A DNA stretch of 64,000 nt, from assembly GCA_900544375.1 (NCBI GenBank), contig UQUZ01000003.1, positions 39,064 through 103,063 on the forward strand. The letters are read 5' to 3'. This DNA comes from an uncultured Oscillospiraceae bacterium. GTDB lineage: Bacteria; Bacillota; Clostridia; Oscillospirales; Acutalibacteraceae. A program made the position numbers and the translations under genes. The notes under the pieces are model-generated. The model saw only the letters and a program-made list of their open reading frames with translations, searched no databases and was not told where the DNA came from. Shown here piece by piece: positions 9,086 through 18,147 of this stretch. The number at the start of each line of letters is the position of its first letter. Positions within the stretch are counted from its first letter, which is position 1.

Positions 9086-9135
9086 CCCGTGCCATGGGCC
9101 GTTTCATTACCTACGGCGCGGCGCGGGTATTTTTT
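9086..9135 (+). terminator. Partial terminator/attenuator between rpsB and tsf
   Basis: CCCGTGCC pairs with GGCGCGGG (one G-U) and is followed by TATTTTTTT. It may reduce tsf expression relative to rpsB. Confidence 0.45.
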
Positions 9136-9193
9136 TAGCTTGTGAAGGCACGGTTATTTATACGGAACACATGACAATAGGAGGATATTGATT

Positions 9194-10123
9194 ATGGCAG
9201 CATTTACTGCAAAAGATGTACAGGCCCTGCGCGAGAAAACCGGCGTAGGCATGATGGACTGCAAAAAGGCGCTCGTCGAATCCGACGGCGATATGGAGAA
9301 GGCAATTGACTTTCTGCGTGAAAAAGGCCTTGCGGCGGCTACCAAAAAGGCCGGACGCATCGCGGCAGAGGGCGTTGTGCTCGCATATAACAATGAAGAG
9401 AAGAAGATTGGCGTTGTTGTCGAAGTAAATTCCGAGACGGATTTCGTGGCAAAGAACCAGGAGTTCCAGTCCTTCGTTTTGGATATTGCCAAAACGATTG
9501 CAGCCAGCAATCCGGCCGATGTGGATGCACTTCTGGCGGAAAAGCTCGCGGGCAGCGAGCGCACCGTGCAGGAGAACTTGCAGGATAAGATCCTTGCCAT
9601 CGGCGAGAATATGAAGATCCGCCGTTTTGAGCGCGTGGAGGGTGTGGTTTCCACCTATGTCCACGGCGGCGGCACGGTCGGCGTTATGGTGCACTTTGAT
9701 GCGGATGACGCAACTGCGGCAAACGAGAAGTTTAAAGCGATGGGCAAGGATGTTGCGATGCAGATCGCGGCGATGAATCCGGCTTATCTTGACGAAGCAA
9801 GCGTACCGGCGGACGTGATCGCCCATGAGAAGGAGATTCTCACCGCACAGCTTGCCGAGGATGAAAAGAATAAGAATAAGCCCGCGCAGGTGATCGAGAA
9901 GATCGTGCAGGGGCGTATTGGCAAGTATTACAAGGAAAATTGCCTGATGGATCAGCAGTTTGTTAAGGATGGCGACCTGAGCGTTGGCAAGTATGTAGAA
10001 TCCGTTGCCAAGGAGATCGGCGCTTCTGTGAAGGTGCTTGGCTTTACCCGCTTTGCAAAGGGCGAAGGCCTTCAGAAGCGGGAAGACAACTTCGCGGATG
10101 AAGTTGCCGGCATGATGAAATAA
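9194..10123 (+). CDS. tsf: Elongation factor Ts
   Basis: 309 residues. The N-terminal UBA-like domain 'LREKTGVGMMDCKKAL' is diagnostic. It is followed by 'NSETDFVAKN', the EF-Tu contact region, and two core subdomains. It is the nucleotide exchange factor of EF-Tu. The ATG at 9194 is preceded by AGGAGGATAT; a TTG two codons earlier is less likely. Confidence 0.98.
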   Translation: MAAFTAKDVQALREKTGVGMMDCKKALVESDGDMEKAIDFLREKGLAAATKKAGRIAAEGVVLAYNNEEKKIGVVVEVNSETDFVAKNQEFQSFVLDIAKTIAASNPADVDALLAEKLAGSERTVQENLQDKILAIGENMKIRRFERVEGVVSTYVHGGGTVGVMVHFDADDATAANEKFKAMGKDVAMQIAAMNPAYLDEASVPADVIAHEKEILTAQLAEDEKNKNKPAQVIEKIVQGRIGKYYKENCLMDQQFVKDGDLSVGKYVESVAKEIGASVKVLGFTRFAKGEGLQKREDNFADEVAGMMK

Positions 10124-10138
10124 GCTGGTTTTATAGCA

Positions 10139-10175
10139 AAAAAATCCCGCCCGGGTTCATTCCGGGCGGGATTTT
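10139..10175. terminator. Terminator of rpsB-tsf
   Basis: AAATCCCGCCCGG / CCGGGCGGGATTT with a TTCATT-type loop and a flanking T run. It also serves the convergent GH2 gene. Confidence 0.88.
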
Positions 10176-10239
10176 TGCTGTCGTCGGAGCGGCAAAGCCA
10201 GCCGTTGCTTGGGCAAAAAGCCGCGCCAATGGGCTCTCC

Positions 10240-11967
10240 TTACCGTTCCTTTTCGTTGGCCGCAGGCGCGCTGTTTGCCGCGCGGATCTGCTCATAGATT
10301 TTCGGGGAAAACTTTGGTTCCCGCTGATAGGTATAGAGTCCGTTCTGCTCCTGCTCCACATCATAGAGCTGTGTGTAGCAGAGCGCACAGATATGGGGGT
10401 TATCCATTAACGCGCGGGTAAGGCCGGTATACCGTCTCCCGAATTCCGCCTCACTCTCCGGCGCTTTTCCATATCCCCAGCCCTTTTTCTGGCCTGGCGC
10501 CCACCATGCGCCGCCATATTCGCTGATGAAATAGGGTTGGCCTTCATACTGCTGGCGGCCCGGGTGCGGCTCATAAATCGAATCGCGCGTCACCGCGCCG
10601 TAGCGCGCTGCAAATTGAACCACATCCTGCTCATAGTCGTGCATGTCATAAAGATCTGTCCTAGCATGATAGTTGCCGCTGGTGTCGATCACGGGGCGCG
10701 TAGGATCGGCGGCCTTGGTTGTGAGATAAACGGCCTCCAATACGCGCTTATCCGCGCGGCGGCGGCCTTGATCCCACGTTTCGTTGAAAGGGCACCAGCC
10801 GATGATGGAGGGGTGGTTCCTATCGCGCGCAACAACCTCCAGCCATTCCGGCAAAAAGTTGATGAGCCCTTCGCTCGTTGTGATATCGAGCCCCCAGCTT
10901 GCCTGTTCGCCCCAAACGAGATAGCCGAGCCGATCCGCCCAATAGAGAAAGCGTTCTTCAAATACCTTCTGGTGAAGCCGCGCGCCGTTGAAGCCGAGCG
11001 CAATGGAAAGCTCGATATCCCGCTTGAGATCCGCGTCTGTGGGGGCGGTGTAAACACCGTCCGGATAATAGCCCTGGTCGAGCACCAGCCGCTGAAAAAT
11101 GGGGCGGCCATTGAGCCAGAGGGAGTGCTCCCGGAGCTCAACCGTGCGGAAGCCGAAATAGCTTTGCACCGTGTCGATCACCGCATTGCCGTCGAGCAGC
11201 TCATAGGTCACGTCGTAGAGATTTGGCTGCAAAATATCCCAGCACTTTACATCCCCAACCTGCATGGTATAGATGGTTCCACCGGCGGAGAGCGGCGTTT
11301 CAAAGCTGGCGCACGGCTTTCCATCGAAGGAGATGGAGGTGCGCAGGGTGAGCGCCTTTGGCAATTCGTTGACAGTCGCGAGGAATGTAACGCTTCCCAT
11401 GCGATAGTCTGTGGTGACCTGCACGCTTTTCAAATACATGCGCGGCACAAATTCAAGCCACACCGTTTGCCAGATGCCAGTGGTACGCGTGTAGAAGCAG
11501 CCTTTGGAATGGTATTTATCGCACTGCTTGCCATGTGGCTGCTTGCCGCCCCGCTGATGATCCACAGCGTGAACAACCAGCGTGTTTTCGCCCGCATGCA
11601 CATATTCGGTAATATCAAACTGGAAGGAGCTGTAGCCGCCCCGGTGCGTTCCGCACTTCTGGCCGTTGAGAAAGGCGGTGCATGCATAGTCCACCGCTCC
11701 GAAATGCAGGAGGACGCGCCCTGCAAGCTGCTCGTGTGTCAGTATCACCGTGCGCCGGTACCAGACGGATTCCATAAAATCCCGATTTTCAATGCCGGAC
11801 AGCTTCGATTCCGGGCAAAAAGGAACGAGGATCGTTTTGTCAAAGTGGCTGTCCGGGCGGCCGCGTTTGCCGTGATCGATTCGAAATTCCCATGCCCCAT
11901 TGAGGTTTTGCCAAGCGCTCCGAACAAACTGTGGGCGTGGATATTCCCCGCGCGGGAGGTTCGTCAA
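10240..11967 (-). CDS. Glycoside hydrolase family 2 enzyme (GH2 copy 1)
   Basis: 575 residues, short for GH2 and without the large beta-galactosidase C-terminal domains. The order is sugar-binding jelly roll (about 1-180), immunoglobulin-like domain (about 185-275), TIM barrel (about 285-575). The acid/base Glu is in 'GWCPFNETW' (near 396) and the nucleophile Glu in 'FISEYGGAWW' (near 483). No signal peptide, so it probably acts on imported oligosaccharide. The likely start is TTG at 11967, 9 bases after AAGGAG; the TTG at 11976 touches the ribosome site. It is homologous to the gene at 16282. Beta-galactosidase, glucuronidase and mannosidase activities cannot be told apart here. Confidence 0.88.
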   Translation of the reverse strand: MTNLPRGEYPRPQFVRSAWQNLNGAWEFRIDHGKRGRPDSHFDKTILVPFCPESKLSGIENRDFMESVWYRRTVILTHEQLAGRVLLHFGAVDYACTAFLNGQKCGTHRGGYSSFQFDITEYVHAGENTLVVHAVDHQRGGKQPHGKQCDKYHSKGCFYTRTTGIWQTVWLEFVPRMYLKSVQVTTDYRMGSVTFLATVNELPKALTLRTSISFDGKPCASFETPLSAGGTIYTMQVGDVKCWDILQPNLYDVTYELLDGNAVIDTVQSYFGFRTVELREHSLWLNGRPIFQRLVLDQGYYPDGVYTAPTDADLKRDIELSIALGFNGARLHQKVFEERFLYWADRLGYLVWGEQASWGLDITTSEGLINFLPEWLEVVARDRNHPSIIGWCPFNETWDQGRRRADKRVLEAVYLTTKAADPTRPVIDTSGNYHARTDLYDMHDYEQDVVQFAARYGAVTRDSIYEPHPGRQQYEGQPYFISEYGGAWWAPGQKKGWGYGKAPESEAEFGRRYTGLTRALMDNPHICALCYTQLYDVEQEQNGLYTYQREPKFSPKIYEQIRAANSAPAANEKER

Positions 11968-12005
11968 ATGAATCAACTCCTTTTCCTGTTATCAGATGCA
12001 GGCTT

Positions 12006-12034
12006 ATTATAAAAGAAAAAAGGGCAAATGGCAA
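12006..12034 (-). promoter_or_regulatory. Sigma-A promoter of GH2 copy 1
   Basis: On the reverse strand TTGCCA (12034-12029), 17 bases, TATAAT (12011-12006). The start point would be about 35 bases before the TTG start. Confidence 0.65.
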
Positions 12035-12128
12035 TTGATTCCTCTCTGCATTGCTTCAGCTTAGCTAGCCCTTTTCCTATTGGCCGTTTCATGCAAAACC
12101 GGCCGTTGTAAAAAAAGGAAAAAAACGC

Positions 12129-12159
12129 TTGACATGGAGTTCACTCCAAGTGTTAGCCT
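12129..12159 (+). promoter_or_regulatory. MerR-type promoter with 19-base spacer
   Basis: TTGACA (12129-12134) and TAGCCT (12154-12159) are 19 bases apart. The perfect dyad TGGAGT-TC-ACTCCA (12135-12148) fills the spacer. This over-long spacer with a central dyad is the hallmark of MerR-family control. The regulator is not adjacent. Confidence 0.75.
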
Positions 12160-12240
12160 GATACTAGGCCGAATCCTTTGAGCAATGTGCAGCGGCTGAA
12201 AGGATCGGTTTGGCAAAAACAGAATCGGAGGAATGTTTTT

Positions 12241-14010
12241 ATGTATTTTGAACAAATCGATCAGCCTTCTGATGTAAAAAGGCTGAAGCTCAATCAGTTG
12301 GAAACGTTGGCAGCGGAAATGCGGCAGGCGTTGCTGCAAAAGCTGAGCAGGCGCGGCGGCCATTTCGGGCCCAATTTCGGCATGGTGGAGGCGACGATCG
12401 CCTTACACTATGTGTTCGATTCGCCTAGGGATAAGCTGGTATTCGATGTGTCCCATCAAACTTATTGCCATAAGATGCTCACGGGGCGCAAAAAAGCATT
12501 TTTGTCTGAGCAGCACTATGACGATGTGTCAGGCTACAGCAACCCACAGGAAAGCCCCCATGACTTTTTTACCATCGGGCATACATCCACTTCGGTTAGC
12601 TTGGCCTGCGGACTTGCAAAAGCGCGGGATTTAAAGGGCGGCAAAGAGAATATCATCGCCGTGATCGGCGACGGCTCGCTCAGTGGAGGGGAGGCGCTGG
12701 AGGGGCTGGATTTTGCATCGGAGCTGCGCAGCAATCTGATTATCGTGGTCAATGATAATCAAATGTCGATCGCGGAAAATCACGGCGGCCTTTATCAAAA
12801 TCTTAGGCTGCTGCGGGAAACGGATGGCAAGGCGGAATGCAACTTCTTCCGGGCAATGGGGCTCGGCTATGTGTTTGTGAAGAATGGCAATGATCTCAGA
12901 CAATTGATCGCGGCCTTCCAGATGGTGAAAGATGCTGCGCATCCGGTCGTTGTGCATATCTGTACCCAGAAGGGAAAGGGCTTTGCTGCCGCAGAAAAGG
13001 ATCGGGAGAGCTGGCACTGGTGCACGCCCTTTGGCATGGCGAATGGCAAGCCTGTTGCGGCCGTGGAAGAGGAAGATTATTCGAGTGTCACCGCCAGCTT
13101 TCTACTGGAACGAATGAAAGAGGATAAAACGTTGGTCGCCATCACCTCCGCAACGCCCGCCGTTTTAGGCTTTACACCGGAGAAACGGCGGGAGGCGGGC
13201 AGCCAGTTCGTAGATGTCGGCATTGCGGAGGAAACCGCAGTGGCGCTTGCCTCCGGCATTGCGGTGAACGGAGGCAAGCCGGTCTACGGCGTTTACAGCA
13301 CCTTTGTGCAGCGGGCGTTTGACCAGCTTTCGCAAGATTTGTGCATCAACAATAGCCCGGCTACCATCCTCGTCTATGCGGCGTCTATTTATGGCATGAA
13401 CGATGTAACACATCTCGGCATCTATGATATCCCGATGATGGCCAATATTCCAAACTTGGTGTATCTTGCCCCCACAACAAAGGAGGAATATCTGGCGATG
13501 CTAGATTGGAGCCTTGCACAGAGGGCGCACCCGGTTGCCATCCGCGTGCCGGGCGGGCCTTTGGTGTCGAGCGGGCAAGCCGTTACAAAAGATTTCAGCA
13601 AGCTGAATCAATTTGAGGTTGTGCAGAGGGGGAACCGGGCGGCGATTCTTGCGCTCGGCGCCTTCTTCCCACTTGGCAAAGCAGCAGCGCAGGCGATCGC
13701 CGTTCAAACGGGCGTGCAGCCAACGCTGATTAACCCTCGCTATATCAGTGGGCTTGATGTAGACCTGCTGGAACAGCTCAAAGAGGATCACGAGGTGATC
13801 GTCACGCTGGAGGATGGTATTCTGGATGGCGGTTTTGGTGAAAAGATTGCCAGGTTTTATGGCCGCTCCCATCAAAAGGTGTTGAATTATGGGCTGCAAA
13901 AGAAATTTTTGGATCGTTACGATGTGGCGGAGGTTTTGCGGCAAAACCACCTGACGGCGGAGCAGATTGCCGGAGATGTGGCCGGGCTGCTGTGCAGCGA
14001 AAGCAAGTGA
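12241..14010 (+). CDS. DXS-like transketolase-family enzyme
   Basis: 589 residues, a little shorter than normal 1-deoxyxylulose-5-phosphate synthase (about 620). The thiamine diphosphate motif GDGSLSGGEALEG...NDNQMS is near 165-200. The DXS-like N-terminal segments 'GGHFGPNFGMVEATIALHY' and 'HTSTSVSLACGLAKA' are present, followed by a pyrimidine domain and a C-terminal transketolase domain. The catalytic Glu region reads DVGIAEETAV where true DXS has AEQHAV, so the neighbouring His is lost. This and the MerR-type promoter suggest a paralogue with a different or conditional role rather than the housekeeping Dxs. ATG 12241 has a CGGAGGAA site. It is divergent from GH2 copy 1. Confidence 0.82.
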   Translation: MYFEQIDQPSDVKRLKLNQLETLAAEMRQALLQKLSRRGGHFGPNFGMVEATIALHYVFDSPRDKLVFDVSHQTYCHKMLTGRKKAFLSEQHYDDVSGYSNPQESPHDFFTIGHTSTSVSLACGLAKARDLKGGKENIIAVIGDGSLSGGEALEGLDFASELRSNLIIVVNDNQMSIAENHGGLYQNLRLLRETDGKAECNFFRAMGLGYVFVKNGNDLRQLIAAFQMVKDAAHPVVVHICTQKGKGFAAAEKDRESWHWCTPFGMANGKPVAAVEEEDYSSVTASFLLERMKEDKTLVAITSATPAVLGFTPEKRREAGSQFVDVGIAEETAVALASGIAVNGGKPVYGVYSTFVQRAFDQLSQDLCINNSPATILVYAASIYGMNDVTHLGIYDIPMMANIPNLVYLAPTTKEEYLAMLDWSLAQRAHPVAIRVPGGPLVSSGQAVTKDFSKLNQFEVVQRGNRAAILALGAFFPLGKAAAQAIAVQTGVQPTLINPRYISGLDVDLLEQLKEDHEVIVTLEDGILDGGFGEKIARFYGRSHQKVLNYGLQKKFLDRYDVAEVLRQNHLTAEQIAGDVAGLLCSESK

Positions 14011-14043
14011 GGTCATGAATCAGCAAAACCGAGGGAATACCGG

Positions 14044-14352
14044 ATGCGTTTCCATCAGATGCAGCAGGATTTGGGCGCAGGCGTTGTTTTCCCGGTTGAG
14101 GAGAAAACGACGCCTTAACCGCTGATTTTACAGAGAAATGCTGCCTAAAGATGTGAACGGATCGGAGATGCGGCAGCCAACCGTTGGATTCAGCATTCGG
14201 CAATGGAAGTTCCGTCAGAAAAAGCCTCCAACGAATGGATGACGGCGGCGGAAGAAGCCTATCGGCTGCTCCATGATGCAGATAAAGCGCGCACCTCACC
14301 GGGCAGTGAGGTGCGCATTCGTTTGGCAACAGGATGTGGCGCTGTTATTTAG
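14044..14352 (+). pseudogene. Possible decayed gene fragments in an intergenic gap
   Basis: The 14011-14377 gap has two coding-like stretches: a 24-codon piece from ATG 14044 (starts MRFHQMQQDLGAG, stop 14116-14118) and a 67-codon open piece from 14149 to a TAG at 14350-14352, in a different frame and without its own start, containing 'AANRWIQHSAMEVPSEK' and 'EEAYRLLHDADK'. They read like normal protein but cannot be joined without a frameshift. No family recognised. Confidence 0.25.
14289..14316. terminator. Hairpin terminator between convergent genes
   Basis: GCGCACCTCAC / GTGAGGTGCGC, followed by ATTCGTTT. The T run is weak. It ends the DXS-like transcript, and possibly the Gfo/Idh gene on the other strand. 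Confidence 0.6.
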
Positions 14353-14377
14353 ATTGCGCGATTCTTCAAATATCTTA

Positions 14378-15634
14378 TCATGCATTTTTTCGAAATTTAC
14401 AAAGCGGAACAGGCATTCCGCCGTTCAATCTTGATTCTTCAGCAGCAAAACCGATGAGATGGCTTTCAATAGAAAGAGAAATGTCAGTTTTCAGTTTATC
14501 CTTTGCAAAGTATTCCATTAATCGCTTATCACCTCCTCCGTGGGCATCAAGGCGTTTGTGTAAACGGATTTTTTTAGCCTTTTTTCCGAATATATGTAAA
14601 ACAATTTTATTTTCCCCCATATTGCAGACCAGTTCTCCAAGAGCTCCTCTCACTCTTGTTTCACGATAGGATGGCCCCGAAAAGGCGGTCATTGTAAGAG
14701 TAGAATTAATTCCGTTTTCAAACAGCATCGTTGTGATTTGGTAATCTACAACGTCATTATCGCTTAAAAATACGCACTTTCCATATCTTGTCGTTTTCAT
14801 AGCTTCATAGAGTTTGGGGATGGTCACAATGCTGTCGGCAATCAGTCTTGATTGAGGCCAAGCGCCTTTTATTGCTTTTTTTGGCAGATGCTTCAAAGTG
14901 TTTACATATAGTTTTTCGCAATCATAGGGGCACTCCTTTTTTGCCTTACAGCCCCCAAGGCAATATTCTGTTGCGCCTTCGGGTGCATTTTCCCTTTTAA
15001 AATAATTCAGTTGACCCTGGCTGATCACTTGCCGGCATTTACTGTTGGCCAGATAGACGGCAATGTCTAAATCGTGGCAACATTTTGCAAGAATCATCGG
15101 CGTGCTCTCGTCAGTCCTTCGCCAATCGCCTCTCACATAGGAATGGGCTTGATGCCAATAGGCAACGTTTTCTACCTGATCGATTGCAATAATTTTCCCT
15201 AAAATGCCGCTTTCTATGATTTCCTTAATTTTTTCATAATAGAGAGAATATCGCAGAACATGGCAAACAGCAACCTGCCTGTTAAGTTCTTTCGCTGTTC
15301 TTTCAATCTCCAGACAGTCCTCTGGCGTACAGGCCACCGGCTTTTCTAGTAAAAGATGATAGCCTTTTTTCAACGCGCTTACAGCGTGCTCTCTGTGATC
15401 TTTATCCTGCGTGCATATGAAAAGCCAATCTGCGGTTTTTGGTGCGGCCAGAAAGACATCTAAAGATGAAAACAACTGTGCATCGTCAAGTTTGGCTGTT
15501 TCTTTTGCCAACCTTCGTTTATCCTCGGAGTTATCGATTACCGCAACAATCTGAAAGTCTTTGTCCATCTGCCTGCACATTTTTGCGTAATGGTAACCCC
15601 GGCCTCCATATCCGAGAATCGCCACTTTTTTCAT
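14378..15634 (-). CDS. Gfo/Idh/MocA-family oxidoreductase
   Basis: 418 residues. The N-terminal Rossmann fold 'VAILGYGGRGYHYAKM' binds NAD(P). The EKP motif is in 'LLLEKPVACT' (near 95), and the later 'AKCCHDLDIA' holds the usual catalytic His/Asp. A four-Cys stretch 'CLGGCKAKKECPYDC' near residue 225 looks like a small metal-binding insert. It probably oxidises or reduces a sugar or inositol derivative; the substrate is unknown. The gene is visibly more AT-rich than its neighbours (many AAA/TTT/ATT codons), a sign of possible transfer. Start by AAAGAGGAAC before the ATG. Confidence 0.87.
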   Translation of the reverse strand: MKKVAILGYGGRGYHYAKMCRQMDKDFQIVAVIDNSEDKRRLAKETAKLDDAQLFSSLDVFLAAPKTADWLFICTQDKDHREHAVSALKKGYHLLLEKPVACTPEDCLEIERTAKELNRQVAVCHVLRYSLYYEKIKEIIESGILGKIIAIDQVENVAYWHQAHSYVRGDWRRTDESTPMILAKCCHDLDIAVYLANSKCRQVISQGQLNYFKRENAPEGATEYCLGGCKAKKECPYDCEKLYVNTLKHLPKKAIKGAWPQSRLIADSIVTIPKLYEAMKTTRYGKCVFLSDNDVVDYQITTMLFENGINSTLTMTAFSGPSYRETRVRGALGELVCNMGENKIVLHIFGKKAKKIRLHKRLDAHGGGDKRLMEYFAKDKLKTDISLSIESHLIGFAAEESRLNGGMPVPLCKFRKNA

Positions 15635-15962
15635 TTGTTCCTCTTTCCTTTCTTCTGTTTTTTCTTACGAAGCGAGTAGGGGCGAACTGTGTTTGCCTAC
15701 AATCTAGGAAAATAGCGTGGTGAATTCACATTTGCCAAAATAACACGGCCCAAGGGATATCAGCCGTTCACGGAAACAGTTCGTTCCCGGCTATTTTTAT
15801 ACGATAAGCGATCGTGAAAAAGAGTTAAAATCGGCTCCAAAGTTATAAACTTTCTTTTACAATACAAAACAGAAACGAGAGCGAGAACACAAAAGGGCGA
15901 GTTTCCTAGTGGGATGATTGATAGTAAATTGGCGGGGGATGCTGCTTTATCTGGGATAAAAG

Positions 15963-15997
15963 CAAAACAAGCGAAGTTCTTAACTCCGCTTGTTTTG
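15963..15997 (-). terminator. Terminator of tRNA-Leu
   Basis: AAAACAAGCG / CGCTTGTTTT hairpin immediately downstream of the tRNA on its strand. The preceding gap 15635-15962 holds no recognised gene. Confidence 0.7.
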
Positions 15998-15998
15998 T

Positions 15999-16083
15999 TG
16001 GTGCGGGTAACAGGGGTCGAACCTGCACATCTTATGATACAAGATCCTAAATCTTGCGCGTCTGCCAATTCCGCCATACCCGC
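15999..16083 (-). tRNA. tRNA-Leu (anticodon UAG)
   Basis: The reverse strand gives acceptor GCGGGTA, a Leu-type variable arm, anticodon loop ATTTAGGA with anticodon TAG, T-loop GGTTCGACCCC and encoded CCA at 15999-16001. Length is 85 bases with CCA. The open frame over it is the common tRNA artefact. Confidence 0.95.
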
Positions 16084-16281
16084 ATACTTATGGTTGATGA
16101 AACAACGATAGATAGTATAACAGATTTTTCCCCCTCCTGCAATCTCTTTTTTCGAAATTTTATCTCATTTTTGCAAGAATGCATAGACAAATTCAGTAGA
16201 TCCGATTAAAATTAGGAATAGAGCCAAATTGCCTTGTCTGCAAACGGCATTTCGCATGATGAATATAATGGAGGGGACACC

Positions 16282-18033
16282 ATGGAACGAATCAAAACAC
16301 GCTTTGCGGCAAACGTGGACGTTGCCCGCGTTCTGCCCGAATACCCACGCCCCCAGCTGGTACGCGAAGGCTGGATGAATTTAAACGGCCTGTATGATTA
16401 TGCGGTTACGCCGCACGGCGCGCAGCAGCCGGAACGCTTTGAGGGGCAAATTCTTGTGCCATTCTGTATAGAAAGCTCGCTTTCCGGCGTGGAGCGGGCA
16501 TTAAAGCCGGATGAACTGCTGTGGTATCGCCGCACGTTTGAGCTCAGCGAGGCCTTTTATGGCAAAAAGGTCATTTTGCACTTTGGCGCGGTGGATTGGC
16601 AGTGCAAGGTGTGGGTGAACGGAAAGCTCGTCGGCACCCATACCGGCGGCTATTGCCCTTTTAGTTTTGAAATTACGGGCTATATCAACGCACATAACAA
16701 TGAGCTTACCGTCTGCGTATATGACCCGACGGATGAAGGCTGGCAGCAGCGCGGCAAGCAGGTGCTCAAAACACATGGCTTCTGGTATACCGCCACCTCC
16801 GGAATCTGGCAGACGGTCTGGCTCGAAGCGGTGGATAGATGCTATATCCGCGAAGTAAAGGCCGTGCCGGATATCGACCGCGGGCTGTTTACGCTCAATA
16901 CCAAGCTCTATTGCGACGAGGGCTATCAGCTAAAGCTCCGCGTTTTTGATGAGGGGAAGGAGATCATTGCCCGGGAAATCTCCACCAGCGAGGAAATTGA
17001 GCTGCCGGATGCAAAGCTTTGGAGCCCGGAATCCCCGTTTTTATACGATCTCCAATTGGAGCTTTCCACGCAGGGCGAATTGCGCGACACGGTGCGCAGC
17101 TATGTGGGCATGCGCAAGTGCAGCATCGGCCGCGATGAAAAGGGCTTGCCGCGCCTGCTGCTCAATAACAAGCCCTACTTCCAGCGCGGCCTGCTCGATC
17201 AGGGCTATTGGTGTGAGAGCCTGCTCACTCCGCCTACAGACGAGGCGATGGTTTATGATATCGAGGTTGCAAAGCGCCTGGGCTTTAATATGTTGCGCAA
17301 GCACATCAAGGTGGAGCCTGCGCGCTGGTATTATCACTGCGACCGGCTTGGGATGCTTGTCTGGCAGGATATGATCAGCGGCGGCGCCTATATCGGCGAC
17401 TGGACGGCGGGCGTGCTGCCGAATATTGGGATCAAAGTGAAGGATGATGATTATAAGCGCTTCAGCCGCGGTGAAAAACAGGCGCGGGAGGATTACCGTC
17501 GCGAGCTGTTTGAGATGATCGACGCGCTGGAGGTTTTCCCCTCCATTTATTGCTGGGTTCCCTTTAACGAAGGCTGGGGCCAGTTTGACGCCAAGGAGAT
17601 CGGCGAAGCGGTGAAAAAGCGCGATCCAAGCCGCATCGTCGATCACGCAAGCGGCTGGTACGACCAGGGCGGAGGAGAGCTCAACAGTATGCACAAATAT
17701 ATTCTGCCCGTCCGGCTGCCGAAGCTGGATGACCGCCCCTTTGCGCTGACGGAGTTCGGCGGCTACAGCCGGATCATCGACGGCCATGTGTGGGATCGCC
17801 AAAAATGCTTTGGCTACCGCATGTTTGCGAATGAGGAGAAGCTGACCAAGGCCTACCGCCGCCTGCTGGAGAAGCAGATTCTTCCCTTAATCTCCAAGGG
17901 ATTAAGCGCTACGATCTATACGCAGGTCAGCGATGTGGAGAATGAGGTGAACGGCATGATGACCTATGATCGGGCGATTGTGAAGCTCGATGAGGATACC
18001 GTCCGCGCGCTCAATGAAAAGATGGCCTATTGA
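16282..18033 (+). CDS. Glycoside hydrolase family 2 enzyme (GH2 copy 2)
   Basis: 583 residues with the same three-part layout as the 10240 gene: jelly roll (about 15-185), Ig-like domain (about 190-280), TIM barrel (about 290-583). 'EYPRPQLVREGWMNLNG' matches its paralogue. The acid/base Glu is in 'VPFNEGWGQFD' (430) and the nucleophile in 'ALTEFGGYS' (491). No export signal. ATG 16282 follows GGAGGGG; the open frame extends upstream without a ribosome site. The WYL regulator gene 115 bases downstream could control it (inference). Confidence 0.88.
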   Translation: MERIKTRFAANVDVARVLPEYPRPQLVREGWMNLNGLYDYAVTPHGAQQPERFEGQILVPFCIESSLSGVERALKPDELLWYRRTFELSEAFYGKKVILHFGAVDWQCKVWVNGKLVGTHTGGYCPFSFEITGYINAHNNELTVCVYDPTDEGWQQRGKQVLKTHGFWYTATSGIWQTVWLEAVDRCYIREVKAVPDIDRGLFTLNTKLYCDEGYQLKLRVFDEGKEIIAREISTSEEIELPDAKLWSPESPFLYDLQLELSTQGELRDTVRSYVGMRKCSIGRDEKGLPRLLLNNKPYFQRGLLDQGYWCESLLTPPTDEAMVYDIEVAKRLGFNMLRKHIKVEPARWYYHCDRLGMLVWQDMISGGAYIGDWTAGVLPNIGIKVKDDDYKRFSRGEKQAREDYRRELFEMIDALEVFPSIYCWVPFNEGWGQFDAKEIGEAVKKRDPSRIVDHASGWYDQGGGELNSMHKYILPVRLPKLDDRPFALTEFGGYSRIIDGHVWDRQKCFGYRMFANEEKLTKAYRRLLEKQILPLISKGLSATIYTQVSDVENEVNGMMTYDRAIVKLDEDTVRALNEKMAY

Positions 18034-18147
18034 CTAGCTGGATGATGGGGCCGGCGATTCCGGCTCCTGACTTGGCCTTTGGCAGCATGAGAGGCGGGTG
18101 CTTCTGGCCCTGCCGCGATCAGACGTCAGGAATTGGAGTGAACCCAT

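Noticed and set aside
10537..12012. 491-codon + strand frame over GH2 copy 1
   Set aside because: Antisense shadow; the reverse frame carries both GH2 catalytic Glu motifs.
15760..16077. Reverse frame starting MAELADAQDLGS
   Set aside because: This is the well-known false translation of tRNA-Leu.
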